From: Sistotremastrum niveocremeum HHB9708
Lineage: Eukaryota; Basidiomycota; Agaricomycetes; Sistotremastrales; Sistotremastraceae
Length of the DNA stretch: 64,000 bases
Reading direction: 5' to 3'
Assembly: GCA_001630475.1 (NCBI GenBank)
Contig: KV419394.1
Location: forward strand, 1,364,001-1,428,000
The position numbers were made by a program, and so were the translations under genes. The stretch's first letter is position 1. Every line of letters starts with the position of its first letter. This document shows, in pieces, positions 12,319 to 26,904 of this stretch. The notes under the pieces were generated by a model. It was not told the origin of the DNA. It saw nothing but the letters and a program-made list of their open reading frames with translations, and did no database searches.

Positions 12319-14636
12319 ATGGCCATGTCGTCGTCCCCGCAGTCTAATAGTAATATCCAAGTAGTGGCGGTATCGAATCATCAAACCTCGGGAATCCAAG
12401 ATGGGTGTGACTACGCCGGTTCCGGCTCTCGGGAAGATCCATTCATTGTGACTTGGGGTGCCAACGATCCGGGCAATCCACGAGATTGGAGTTTGACTAG
12501 GAAATGGATACTCACTTACCAGGTAGATAATTGGCTTATTTCTAGCACATTTATTTGACATGCTGCGTTAGCTTGCCATGGGCACCTTCACTGCCTCATT
12601 TGGTTCTAGCTGTTATTCGGCAGGGGTTAGTCACACGACAGTTGAACTGGGTATTTCGCAGCAGGTGGCAATTCTTGGGCTTTCATTGTATGTACTCGGA
12701 TTTGGTAGGTGCATTTATGCGGGTGTATTCCAAAGACTCGACGCTTATTTGTTCGCTAGGTTTGGGGTATATCACGTCTTCTCGCCATGATACTCGCTTT
12801 ACTTATTTTGTTTATTCAGGCCATTGGTGTTCGCACCTTTGAGCGAGGTCTGTGGGCCCAGTTATCTCTAAAACTTAATAACTTACTAAGCGATCAGATG
12901 TATGGGAGAGTACGTCGTTCACTACAACAGCTTCATTTGGAAGCAAATATTAGCTAATGCTTGTTGCAGCGCCCTGTTTTCTTGGCTACCTTTGGGCCGT
13001 TTACTCTGTTGCATTTGGGAGGCAGTCTCGGTCAGAATGCTCCAACCCTGATTATAACGAGACTACTTGCGGGCATGATGGGCTCATCACCTGTATGTTA
13101 CGATTAATCAAAGATCATTCACAACTCATTGAAGGTGTCAAGATGACCAATGCTGGTGGCGGCGTTGCAGACTTATGGAGTCCCAAAGACCGTGCTTTGG
13201 CTACCGCATTATATTCCATGGGACCTTTCTGTAAGTGAATCAAGCTGGATGTAAAGCCAACTCATAATCTGCATACAGTGGGACCTAGTAAGCCTTTCTG
13301 AGCCATAGTTACCTCTCGACTCAGTATGATAAAGCTCTCGGTCCGATCGTCGGAGGAGTGGTGGCTGACTCTAGACTAACCTGGCGTTTCAACTTCTGGC
13401 TAATGTTCATATTCTCGGGCACATTGTTCCTACTCGGACTCTTGAATATGAGAGAGACGGTAAGCGATAACATTAAACGGATTTCCAATACTCATCGGGT
13501 TCCAGTATGCTCCCGTATTACTGCGAAGACGTGCCAGAAAACTTCATAAGAATAGCAACTATGAAGTTTACTATGTTTCTGTTTATGATGCAGACCGGCC
13601 GCCGCTGCCTTTCCTTCAGACCATGTCCCTCAATCTCCAACGTCCGTTCAGTGAGTACCCCTCGAACGTCTGATTTTTCCAACTATTCATGAATCAAAAT
13701 AGTTATGCTTGCTAAGGAGCCCATCGTGACCGTTCTGGCCATATATGTGTCCATGGTTTATGCTACTTTGTATGCGTTCTTCGCCGCATTTCCCATCGTG
13801 TTTCAAGAACATAAGGGGTTCTCCACTGCCAAAGGTGGTCTTGCGTTCATCGGGATTGGTATCGGTAACATGGTAGCTGTCGGCGTGAATCCCATTACGC
13901 GAGCGCTCTATCGACGGTCCGCACGCAAGTCTCCAGATGGTGTTGCACCTCCAGAAGCGTATGTTGCAGACGTTGTTATAGATTTGTACGTTATTGACTT
14001 CCTTAGCCGGTTGATGATGGGTATGCTGGGCGGGATCGTGTACCCTGTTGGCCTTTTGTGGTTTGCATGGTAAGGCGATTTGTTACGCTTTGTTCGGTGA
14101 CGTCAACCTCTGTTAGGACGACGTTTCCATCCATTCCCGCCATTGTACCCATTATTGCTGGGTTCCCTTTTGGATTCGGGATGCTCCTTATCTTCAACTC
14201 CATCAGCTCGTATCTCATGGATGCTTACCCTATGTACGCATGTGTTGCTCTTGCGAAGATTAGTTGCTGTAACTTGATTAGATACTGTGCGAGCGCCCTT
14301 GCATCAACTGTGGTCCTCCGCTCTGTGCTAGCCGCTCTGTTCCCCTTCTTTACCACCCCGATGTACAAAGCCCTGGGTGACCAATGGGCAACGTCCGTTT
14401 TCGCCTTCGCATCAATACTGTGCATGCCTATGCCATTCCTGTTCTATGTAAGTTTTTCCCCCGCCGATTTTTCATGTCTGCTCATTCACTATCAGCGACA
14501 CGGCCCCTGGCTGCGGTCGAAATCTCCGTATGCCGGAGAAGGAAGTCAGAAAGAGACACTTTCTCAGGGTCCCCGCAGCGCAAATCAGGAAGAGAAACAA
14601 GACGAGAACTCCCCCGCATCTAAAGAGGAATCATGA
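12319..14636 (+). CDS. Major facilitator superfamily transporter, DHA1 drug/polyamine type
   Basis: Predicted 12-helix plasma-membrane H+ antiporter of the DHA1 group (relatives export drugs or polyamines; the substrate here is unknown). The cytosolic N-terminus contains GSREDPFIVTWGANDPGNPR. TM1 begins after an intron (LAMGTFTASFGSSCYSAG). The family signature GLGPLVFAPLSEMYGRRPVF is assembled from exons 12572-12704, 12760-12766 (7 bases), 12820-12847, 12898-12909 (12 bases) and 12970 onwards. A 9-base exon at 13279-13287 completes FLGPTLGPIVGG. Later helices include VTVLAIYVSMVYATLYAFFA and FGMLLIFNSISSYLMDAYP, and the C-terminus is charged (NQEEKQDENSPASKEES). Two introns appear to end in AAG (before 13143 and 13335). 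ATG 12319 and 12325 are both possible starts. Confidence 0.88.
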
Positions 14637-14824
14637 ATGAGATGGACGATGGAATATGAGAGGAAAATGGAGATGTTTGCTGAGATCCAACTTAGAGTTC
14701 ATTTGCTTCCGTCGCTTTCACACGCTTTGTTTAGTTCGAGTTCGTTTACTTTCCTTTATGGGAGCTTACATAATTACATCCTCCTCACCGACTCTCCCAT
14801 TCTTTTCAACCACAGATCAGCCAC

Positions 14825-15967
14825 ATGCTTAAACGACGCTCCTTCATTAGACACCCAGGAGGGTCGCTGGTCGATGTCCCCTCATCACTCCCTGCAGAAG
14901 AGTCGGACGACTCCCATTCATACACCAGCGCTTTCCCAACAGTTACCAGATCTATGCCGGACATTCTCGTCTGGGCACCCGACGACGAGAAAAAAGAACA
15001 TGCCCAGCCAATTTGTGCATTCGACGCACAGCGTGCTTCAGAGGAACTCGCTCTAGAGTTGGCACAAGAAGGGATCGACCATCATGCACGCGGATTTGAC
15101 GGTCGTGCAGTCAGCGGACAGAGCTTTGACGAAGTCGCCGACATCTTCTTCAGCGGTCCAGAGAGATCCACGTCGATGGACGATGCAGATTACATTCGGA
15201 CGAGCGAGGAGAATGCATGGGTTGGCATGATGATGCAGAACCAGCCACCACGACCAACTCCCACGACAAAAACTAAACCCAACAAAAATCGAGCGTTCAC
15301 GTTCGTGCTGCAGTCGCTACGTATTCTTCCCAAGACCCAGAAACAAAAGACCAAAGTGTCACAGCAGCAGGACGTCCCGCTGGATGTTCATGTCCAAACA
15401 GCGCTACACGGCGAAGACAGTCGTCGTACGATCGACACTGCGACTTTAGGACGCAGACAAACTCTTTCGACCCGAAAAAGAGCGACTCCGATAGCGGAAA
15501 GGGTGTCAATGGATGCCCCATGCTCTCCTTCCGCCAACAAAGAACCTCAGTCACATCCCCTCTCCAAATTGTCCAGATTAAATCGTTCGATGTCCAGCCT
15601 TTTTTCGAACACACCGCAAAGTCGATCTAAACCTCCTCCGGTTCCGCCTATGCCTACTATGCACCATAATCACTCACATCCAGAAACGATTCCACGACGA
15701 TCATTCACCCTGCGACGACGGAAATCTCAACTGCCACCTGCGACAGCGGGAGCAGTCACATCCCCAGACGGTCCCCTTAATCGACTGCCTCTGAAAAGAG
15801 AGACAGCGGATTCTCGCTCTCTTTCCAGCGATAGTCCGGACGATTCTCCCTCATCCCCGCAGACATCGGATTCATCAGAGCCCGAGACACCTTATGATAC
15901 CGACGCTTGTGCGGACATCTCTTTCCTCCCTTCGAAAAGTCTTACATCACTGCACGGCGATGTTTGA
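14825..15967 (+). CDS. Hypothetical Ser/Pro-rich protein, intronless
   Basis: A single uninterrupted frame of 380 codons, longer than any competing frame here, starting MLKRRSFIRHPGG. I do not recognise a family. The N-terminal third is mixed and possibly folded (RASEELALELAQEGIDHHA, then SFDEVADIFFSGPE). The rest is low complexity, rich in Ser, Thr, Pro, Arg and Lys, with basic patches (RRSFTLRRRKSQ) and a Ser/Asp-rich stretch (SSDSPDDSPSSPQTSDSSE). There is no signal peptide or membrane segment. It is likely disordered and perhaps phosphorylated. It lies between the transporter and the convergent glucosidase I gene. An upstream exon cannot be excluded. Confidence 0.6.
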   Translation: MLKRRSFIRHPGGSLVDVPSSLPAEESDDSHSYTSAFPTVTRSMPDILVWAPDDEKKEHAQPICAFDAQRASEELALELAQEGIDHHARGFDGRAVSGQSFDEVADIFFSGPERSTSMDDADYIRTSEENAWVGMMMQNQPPRPTPTTKTKPNKNRAFTFVLQSLRILPKTQKQKTKVSQQQDVPLDVHVQTALHGEDSRRTIDTATLGRRQTLSTRKRATPIAERVSMDAPCSPSANKEPQSHPLSKLSRLNRSMSSLFSNTPQSRSKPPPVPPMPTMHHNHSHPETIPRRSFTLRRRKSQLPPATAGAVTSPDGPLNRLPLKRETADSRSLSSDSPDDSPSSPQTSDSSEPETPYDTDACADISFLPSKSLTSLHGDV

Positions 15968-16139
15968 ATACGACTGCAGCCTGGATACCCTATTTTCTCC
16001 CTGTTCGGACTGCTTCCTTCTGTACTATACACACAGATTTTGTGTTTGATACCTGGACCTACTGGAATGGGACGTAACTTTATTTATCACTTCCATCCTT
16101 GTGTATCTTTTATTATAAATAGGTGTACATGGATTTATC

Positions 16140-19100
16140 TCAGTACTTTTCGGACATGACTGAACAAAATAAGTAATCGCCAACAGAGGTACGTTGATAG
16201 TCCACTTACTAAGCGAAAGTAGTGATGTCCAGCCAGTGAAAGGGTGGCTGACAAAATGTTTAAGGGTCGAACAATCGCGAAAGTCAATTGATGCATACCT
16301 CCTGCGGCCCTCGCCGGTTAATGCATCATATTGTTCCCAAACGTATCCTGTACGTTCATACTCTTTGAATGTATTATCTATAACGTTTTGTCTGAGTTCG
16401 GCGTAAATATCTCGGGCTTGTTCCTGATAAGGACCAGGCTCGGCGGCGTAGATCTATCAAAAATCTAGCGCGGAACCTCTGAGCCTCAAGTGAGCCCTCA
16501 CCTTATATAAAGAGCTCAGCGCGAGGTAATTCATCTGAATCCAGATGTTCCCCCTCCAATAGTTCTCGTCCTTTCCGAACAGAGGATGTTCTGCGGAAAG
16601 ACTGCGAATTCCATACGGAGACCATAGATGTGTTGGAGAGCGGACCAGATCCAAGATGTGACCAAGGTTGGGCGACGTGGGTGACACGAGCCCTAATAGG
16701 AAGGGAAACAAGGAAATATAGCCCTTATGACACTCATGGTAGGACTCATCTAGTACATTTTAGCAGGGGACACTCATGAAGGGAACAAACGAACCATTCA
16801 AATCTACTCCCACGTCGCAGTACATCTTTTCTGTTTCGCTCCAATGCAGGTCTATGATACACGTCAGTCGTTACGATGCCAACGAGTGCATGGCTCACCA
16901 TCGATGTTGGCCAATATGTCGCCTTCGATGCTTGCAAATCTCGTTGCGTCCTCTTCGTTGCCCATGAAACTCGCAATATCCTTCATTGTACGCGAGAAGA
17001 AGGCCATCCAAGAAATCAGGTCCACGTGAAGTTCTCCCGCATGAGGGGGAGCTCGAGGGTAGTCATCTAACCCACTGGTCAAGACATGAGTAGCAGATCT
17101 CCCGCGCCAGCGATAGGCTTCAGTTCGCGATTTAGCTTTACGAGCATATTGTTTAATTTGGCCGCGTTGAGTGCGATGGAACCATTCGTAATGCAGTTTC
17201 AATTGCGGATATATGGATCGCAGGTAGTCTTGCGCCAGCTGTGGAGAATCGATATATCGATTTCCCGGTTTGCCACTTCGAGGGATAGCGAGAGGTTCTT
17301 GCATGGAACCAACATTCAGGTCATTATCAAGCGAGTGGCTTGCTTCACGAAGTCGGCCAATCATAGCAGTAACTGCCATGGCCAAGGTCGGAGGGTTGGC
17401 ATGAGTTGGATATTGGGCTTGGAATTGAGGCGGCACCTAAACTGAAGTTCAGCGTGAATAGAAAGTACTGAGATGTTAAACGCACTCGACTGCGAGCCTC
17501 TTCACCAAGAATTTGTTCACGGCCAACCCAGCCATTGTCGTCAATAAGTTTAATCCAGTCACGCAGTATTTCCAGGCTACCTCGCTCATCAGCATCACCT
17601 CTCAAGCTCCTTCACTTGCGAAAGCTGACCTCAAGTCGTTGTCCCACGGTCCGATGTGCAGCAAATGGAATCCCTCATCCCTGCAACTCATGAGCGGCGA
17701 ATAAACGTGATTCAGGGATCTCACCAATAGAAACCTCTTGGGAAGAAGCTTCTACTTGGCGTGGCGGTCAGTAGTTCGCGAGGCGGCGCCCGAGTTGGCT
17801 CTCCGGTTCGAGAACCATCATTCATGCTCTCTTCATCCTCATCCCATTCTTCGACAAAAGCCTTGTCAAGAATTGAATCTCCGTAGAAATAACCAATCCC
17901 TCCAAGTAGATTTGCTGTAATGTCTTGGGAGAACGACCGATATGAAGAGTTAAATGCGCCGGATAAAGGAAAGGTCTCAGCGAAACGGCGGGTATAAGAC
18001 TCTTTGAAGGCCGGTATCCCTTCGGTAATTACAGAGGCTAGAACCATGTGAGTTTTATTCTTTTTTTGGTGCAATAAACCCACTGACAGTCAAGTTTCTG
18101 ACGAGCACTAGCACTATCGAAGAACACGTCGAACTGGAAAGGCCCTTCCAGCATTTTCTGGACAACATAAAGATTTGAGCCACTGTAGGTTTCGTCCGTC
18201 AGAAGGAGAGTGACAGATGGGTCAGGCGGTCCTGCTTGTGGATCCGAATAGGTTGGAATTATGGCCTGAGCAGACTCCAATATCTTCTGCAGGATAATCT
18301 CTTTTGCTCTCCATATACTGCCGGACTGGACTTTCAGCCCAAGATAATGCGTCTTTTCGAGTTTATTAGCAAAGTCTTGGAGATGATTACCCCTTGTGAT
18401 GTATTCGTTTCTGGGACCTGCATCGCTTGGTTGACGTTTTGGAAATTCACGTTACAATCTACGCACCATCCACAATTCTGACCGTGAAATCTCCAAGCTC
18501 TGGAGAGCTGCCCGAAAATCTCACTGGGCCTTCAAGTCCCTGTCCGCAGGTCAGAATATATGGGCACCTAGAAACGAGAGCTCAACGTCTTCTTCTTCAT
18601 CGTTGTCTAAGTCAACCGATCCCAGGCCCTCCATACCAAGGTACCAGAGCATCGAGATTCTAGAGGGCAGGTCTACGTATAGGGTTAGGTGATTGTACCT
18701 GAAGTATCGGCTTTCTGACCATCGTTCATAGGCTCTCCCTTGACACGAGCTGCCCAACTACCACCATGTTCTCCGCCGGGAATTTTGAGCCATTCGATGG
18801 TCAACTGAAGATTGTTCTTCCCATCTTTTAAGACTTGAACGCCGCCCTCACGGGGGTCATAGTGTGTCCACGTATAAGACTCCAAGCCATCGTCCTGATC
18901 ACAGGCGTGACGCGTTTCTGGTATTCAGGTCAGGAAAGCAAAGCGTAGGTTATCATATAACATACTCAGGAACGATTGATAATCATGGACGCCAAACCAC
19001 ATAAGACCACTTAACAAGGACTCCGGGAAACGCGGACGCAAGCCAAAATAAAGACCTGGGCGATAAGTGCCCCATATCAAGGATGTGTCAGGCTCATCAT

Positions 19101-19149
19101 TCGCCTCGACAAAGATGAACAGGGTCAATAGTAAGAACAGCAGACGCAT
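16140..19149 (-). CDS. CWH41: Mannosyl-oligosaccharide glucosidase (glucosidase I, GH63)
   Basis: ER enzyme that removes the outermost alpha-1,2-glucose from Glc3Man9GlcNAc2 on new N-glycoproteins. The N-terminus MRLLFLLLTLFIFVEA is a signal peptide or anchor. The mature protein opens with the GH63 hallmark LIWGTYRPGLYFGLRPRFP, then LLSGLMWFGVHDYQ. The catalytic (alpha/alpha) barrel region carries NGWVGREQILGEEARSRV, YISLFPFLLGLVSP-like text and HPLFGKDENYWRGNIWIQMN, then YLALSSLYK. The 3' end splices through GEGRR, then SHPFTGWTSLLSLI, to MSEKY and stop at 16142-16140, matching the usual family C-terminus. About 800 residues in many exons. The next gene upstream on the same strand is DHX35, 500 bases away. 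Confidence 0.92.
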
Positions 19150-19649
19150 TCTCTACTTCGTCCTGCTAACGCCAGGAAGACGTGGCTCAGAAAGCCGGGC
19201 GCTAAGCCGACGCGACGCATAGTAGCCGTCATGGTGCCGAGACGCGGCAGTATATTTTCCCCTCTTCGAGAGGCACAATATTAATGAACTATGGGGTATG
19301 TACAGTGGTAGTAAGAGTGTATCTTAACGCTGCTCGAGGAGGTGATATTAGTACCTCGTATACGCGTATACTGATATACTCAGTCGTTATCCTGAAGATG
19401 ATTAAAGGTGAAGAAAGAGCAGAATAGGCAGTGGATCGAGTAAGCCGACGACATCAACCCAAAAGATGATTCAATGGAACTCTCGGTTTGTGCCTACCTG
19501 CCTTCAAGCATCACAAACAGAAAGTTTCCCAACCCAGGCTCAGAATTGTTCCAAGAAAGACTTTCAATTGAGCGGAACAGTACAAATGCGACCCATTATC
19601 TTGCAACCGCTGCAGAGAACCTCGCAATGATCCGTGAGCCTCTCAGATA
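19150..19649. other. Intergenic, glucosidase I promoter / DHX35 3' end
   Basis: 500 bases between the glucosidase I start and the DHX35 stop, both minus strand. It should hold the DHX35 terminator and glucosidase I promoter. A plus-strand open frame running into DHX35 (19474-19983) is antisense to DHX35 exons and is not supported. A perfect 14-base palindrome lies at 19358-19371. No RNA gene seen. Confidence 0.5.
19358..19371. repeat. Perfect 14-base palindrome GTATACGCGTATAC
   Basis: Reads identically on both strands and lies about 209 bases upstream of the glucosidase I start. It could be a dimeric regulator site; no known factor is assigned, and chance is possible. Confidence 0.4.
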
Positions 19650-22420
<2,771 letters not shown>

Positions 22421-22504
22421 GTTGCCTCAGGATAATGATACTGTGCTGGGTTTCGAGCTCGATGTCATCTACCAAAGAACCCCCAACAACACCCGGCTTT
22501 GACA

Positions 22505-23547
22505 ATGAACGGCGCCGACAGTCAGACTTCGAGCATCCTCGATATCGGGGACCAGTGTGCTTTCATTGACTGCCATCAACATGACTTTCTTCCCATATCA
22601 TGTCCACATTGTCACGCCAAGTTCTGTTCAACTCACATTATACCAGACATCCATTCTTGCTCTGCAATAGCTCAACTGGAAGCCGGTCGCGATGAAGGCA
22701 GGGTTGGGCTTCCTCGAGAGCGCTGCGCACTCTCCGGATGCACAAATCCAAGCATGGAATCTGTGGTGATAGACAAGAGCACAGAAAACAGAGTGCCCGC
22801 TTTGTGCCCCCGATGTGGCATGGCCTTCTGCATAACGTTCGGGCGCTGCTTCTACTATGATGACCCTCACTTGCATCTTTCGACTTTCTAGACACCGTTT
22901 TCCCGAATCTCATCAATGTGACGGTAAACTGGCGGCAAAAGATCCAGAGAGGAAGGCCCGGGAGGACAACGCTCATCTACTTTTGGCCAAGAACTTCCCT
23001 AATCTTGGTCCTTCGGGATCCATTGTCAAGCCCTCGGTCGTTCGGAGTACAAAGATACCTACAGATCCAGTGAAACTGGGGAAATACAATGCAATCCAAC
23101 TGATGAAGATGAAGACTACTGCGTTACCGGCAGATCCCAAGGACAAAAGCGCATCGGTCTCCCCTCAGGATCGTACCTACGTAAAGATAACCACCGACCC
23201 AGCAGTGGATCCCGGCAAAGCATATTGGCTTCGCAGGGTGAGCGCGTACATGTAAGACTTCGCTATCTGAAATTTTGAACCCCTTTTGTAGAGTATCATC
23301 ACTGGTCGGGCCGTAGACCTGTTCGCCTCTCATACTAACCTGCGGACAAGCATCGCGGACGACTCGGTAAGGTTATTCTTTGATGAAGTAATGTGGTTAA
23401 CTAATTGATTTTCAGACTATTGTATTGATCCCTGTTTCATTAGCCGACTTATCACTCGGCCCTCCATTGCGAAACGATTTGACACTATCGGCTCAGGTTA
23501 CTGACGGCGCAACCTTGCTGCTTGCGCCTCTTACTTCATCGCCTTGA
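22505..23547 (+). CDS. CUZ1: AN1-type zinc finger protein, CUZ1/ZFAND1 family
   Basis: Cdc48- and proteasome-associated stress protein; yeast Cuz1 and human ZFAND1 act in arsenite response and stress-granule clearance. Two AN1 fingers are visible: CAFIDCHQHDFLPISC then CPHCHAKFCSTHIIPDIHSC, and CALSGCTNP to CPRCGMAFC, completed after an intron by RHRFPESHQCDG. A linker rich in Lys and Pro follows. The C-terminus is a ubiquitin-like segment (RTYVKITTDPAVDPGKAYWL, GRAVDLFA, TIVLIPVSLADLSLGPPLRN), as in Cuz1. The ATG at 22505 gives the expected short lead (MNGADSQTSSILDIGDQ). About 280 residues in four exons. Confidence 0.88.
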
Positions 23548-23737
23548 ATGAGCATGGCACAAGACTGGTGACGAGAAGAAGAAAAAACCCCCGTTGATTA
23601 GCTTGTACTTCGAAACTTGTTCTCCTACTGCCGTCATCTATGCTCTACGTAGCTACGTGTATCTGAAGGCCTAAATATCCAACTCTATATATGTCCACGG
23701 CCACTCCGGCCTATATACGGTTGTTCTAGATACTACT

Positions 23738-26700
23738 CTACAACCCGATCCACTCGAAGCCAACAGCAAGCTCGAACTTGGCGGCCAGCACCAAGTTCTC
23801 GCTTGAGGTACCAACATGAACCTCATACGAGCCCGGCTGAGCACGCCAGCGGCGAATCTCCGTGTCCCAGAATGAAACACTATACTTATCCAATGTGACT
23901 TTTGCGTTCCTGCTTTCACCAGGGGCAAGATCGTGCACTTTCGCGAGGCCTTTCAACTGATATTTCGGGGTTAGGGTGCCATTAGGAGGGTATGTCACGT
24001 AAACCTGGACAACTTCGGACCCAACGACCGAGCCGGTATTAGTAACTTTCACGGTGACCTGACGAACAAAATATTGGGCGTTTGGAGGCCTCTCTACTAC
24101 CAAATCGGACATGTCAAAGGTTGTGTAGGAGAGACCGTGCCTACAATGAAAATCAGCAACCAGGACTTGCAAGCTGTGGTGACGACGTACCCAAAGGGGA
24201 ACAGAGGCTTGATCTTGCGAGCCTGATAGTGCTTGTATCCGACAAAGATGTCTTCGCGATAGTGCACCTTTCCGTTCTCACTGCCGAAGGACAAGAAACT
24301 TGGGATGTCCTCATCTTGGGCAGGGAAAGTGATCGGAAGGCGGCCACTTGGGTTGACCTGGCCGTAAATCACGTCCGCAATGGCATTGCCCGTTTCATTA
24401 CCTGTGTGCCATGTTTGCAGAATCGAGGCGACGGACGAAGCCCAAGGCATCGATACCGCCGAACCCTATGCTTCTGTTAGCCCCGGGGTCAACGCCTGGA
24501 CACAAATACGTACAGCTTGAACCACCACGACTGTATTGGGGTTCGCTCTTGCGACGCTCTCGATGAGCTCATCCTGTTTCATCGGCAATTCTAGGGTCGG
24601 TCTGTCGAATCCTTCGCTTTCCCAATCCGAGTTCAATCCCACAACGACTATGGCAACGTCGCAATCGGCCGCGAGATCGGCAGCGGCTTTGATCGCTTTG
24701 GCCCTGTCGATTTTCTCTGCGCCTCCAAATCGCTTCAGTCGATGGAGAATCAGTGTCAATTAAACGCAGTATTGGGAGATTTTGACATACAAGTCCGCGC
24801 ATCAAAGCCGGTTGCATGTTGCTGCGAGGACCACCGTCCTCCGGTAAAGTGTTAGTGTATTCGACAGTGACTTTGACTCGCTGTCCAGCTATCATGTCGA
24901 CAATGGCTTTTTCCTCAGAGCTACCCTGCCTGTGGAAAGTTTTAACGTGATGCAGTTCCTAATGTTACAATCCACTTACCCATAGAAGAATTCTCCGGGA
25001 CGCTGTTTCTCCCACATATCTATAGCCAACTTATCATTGACCCAGAGCTTGGTTTTGCCAGCGACTGCCAGACCCAATTCGAGGGGCATCGTCTTGTCGA
25101 CTGTCAACCAGCCCCTCAGTCTTATCGTCCATGTTGGGGTCAATCCTTCAGGAAGGAAGTCATTCAGTTTTATGCTGGTATCATTCATGATCATAGACGT
25201 CAGTTCCTTGTCGAGCGGTTTGCCCTCGCTGTCGTGATTGTAGAATGATAGCACCCAGCCAGGCTTGCCGTCGGGACAGGTCAGTTTCGTTTCAATTGTT
25301 GGCAAAAACTTGTGTGCTACGAGCACAAAATCAGAGGGAAAAGTAGGAACAGCAATGAACCATACCATGACACCCGAGGGAGTACAGGATCTCGGTGTCC
25401 TTGGGCGCATTCTCCGTCAGCCCTTCCAGAGGAGTCACAACATAGCTTGGCTTCAGAGCAGCGCTGCCTCCTCCTGAAATCACACGAGCGGCAGCATTCG
25501 GCCCAATCACAGCGATCTTCTTGATGCCTTTCTTGATGGGAAGCACATGACGATCGTTTTTGAGGAGGACAATTCCTTCAGCAGCGACCATTCGACAGAA
25601 CAAGCGACCTTCCTTGGTGTCTTTTGTCCGTTCTTTCATGTCCCCGTAAACAATTTCGGGACTTGCACGAGCGACCTTTTGAATATATCTTAGGATATTT
25701 TCAACACGTTTGTCCAAAGTGCTGGGAAGAATCTTGCGTGCCCCGAGGCAAGCCATGACGAGAGTCTTTGTTCGCCATCGAGGAGGTCCGGGCATCTCCA
25801 GGTCGAGACCGGCGTTCAACGCTTCGGCAACAGAATAGGTCCCGAACCAATCTGACATGACCAGTCCATCGAATTTCCACTCATCCCGAAGAATACGCTG
25901 GAGCATAGCGGGATCTTCTGAACAGTGAAGTCCAGCGACCCGATTGTACCTGAGTGAAGTTCATTATGGATGGCTGAGCACACGGCCGTCGGATGATGCT
26001 CACGCGGTCATGTATGCCCAAGGCTGGGAAAGCTTTTGAGCCATCATAAAGCTATCGGCCGGAGCATGCTTGAGAACGAGGGGGACGACGAAGAAATGGG
26101 GTGCGATAGCGCTTACGGGTATAGGTAGACTTCACGAAGTGCTCTTTCAGAGAGCTCAGAGCTGACAGCGGTCCGTTCATGCTCCTGGTCATTGGCGACA
26201 AAGTGCTTTATCGTTGCGGACACGCCTTTAGATTGCACGCCGTTTACGTAGGCGGCGGCAAGCAGACCTGTGGGGTCGGTATCAGTCTGACAACAGATAA
26301 TCAACGCTAGCGCGGGAGCGTGCCTGAGAGAAAAGGGTCCTCAGAAAAGGACTCGAACGATCTGCCGCCCAACGGCGAGCGCTGGATGTTGCACGTAGGA
26401 GCAAGCAGCACCGTCGCAGATTTCACTCTTGCTTCGTCGCCCAGGAAGCGACCGACTTGATATACCAGATCAGGGTCGAAGGTCGAAGCGATGGAGGTCG
26501 CACACTGTCAGCAAGATAGTCAGTGGGTTGGGCAGCGTATATGCGGGGGACATGGGACATACAGGGAGGCATTGAGCTGGTGTTGCGCGAAGATGAGACG
26601 AGCCGCGAACGCCATTAGGACCATCGCTCATTCTGATGGCGGGGATGCCGAGTCTGGGGATAGCATTGGTGTTCCACCAGTTGGGAGCCCCGAGTAGCTC

Positions 26701-26775
26701 GATTTTTTCTTCGAGCTTGAGCTCACGGACGAGCTGAGGAATGTCAGCTTTGAGGAAGGGATGGGAGTGGGACAT
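23738..26775 (-). CDS. Beta-glucosidase, GH3, with PA14 insert; likely intracellular
   Basis: Hydrolyses terminal beta-glucosides such as cellobiose. The N-terminus [20 protein letters not shown] has no signal peptide, unlike secreted fungal GH3 enzymes. The (beta/alpha)8 domain includes [20 protein letters not shown], then [16 protein letters not shown]. The nucleophile segment is [20 protein letters not shown], with Asp of SDW as predicted nucleophile. The C-terminal sandwich starts near [19 protein letters not shown]14-like domain follows ([38 protein letters not shown]). The fibronectin-III-like end includes [20 protein letters not shown] and stops after [11 protein letters not shown]. 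About 860 residues. Divergent from the UPF0538 gene, 129 bases between starts. Confidence 0.92.
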
Positions 26776-26904
26776 GATGGTGGTTGGAGAGAGAGAGGAG
26801 TGGTCGTAGTATTTGGCCGTTTTTCGGACCGCAAAGAGAGTGAATCTAGTACTAAGTACGTATTGTGGGGATCATGCAAGTCCACCTCCGCCGGAGCAAC
26901 AGCC

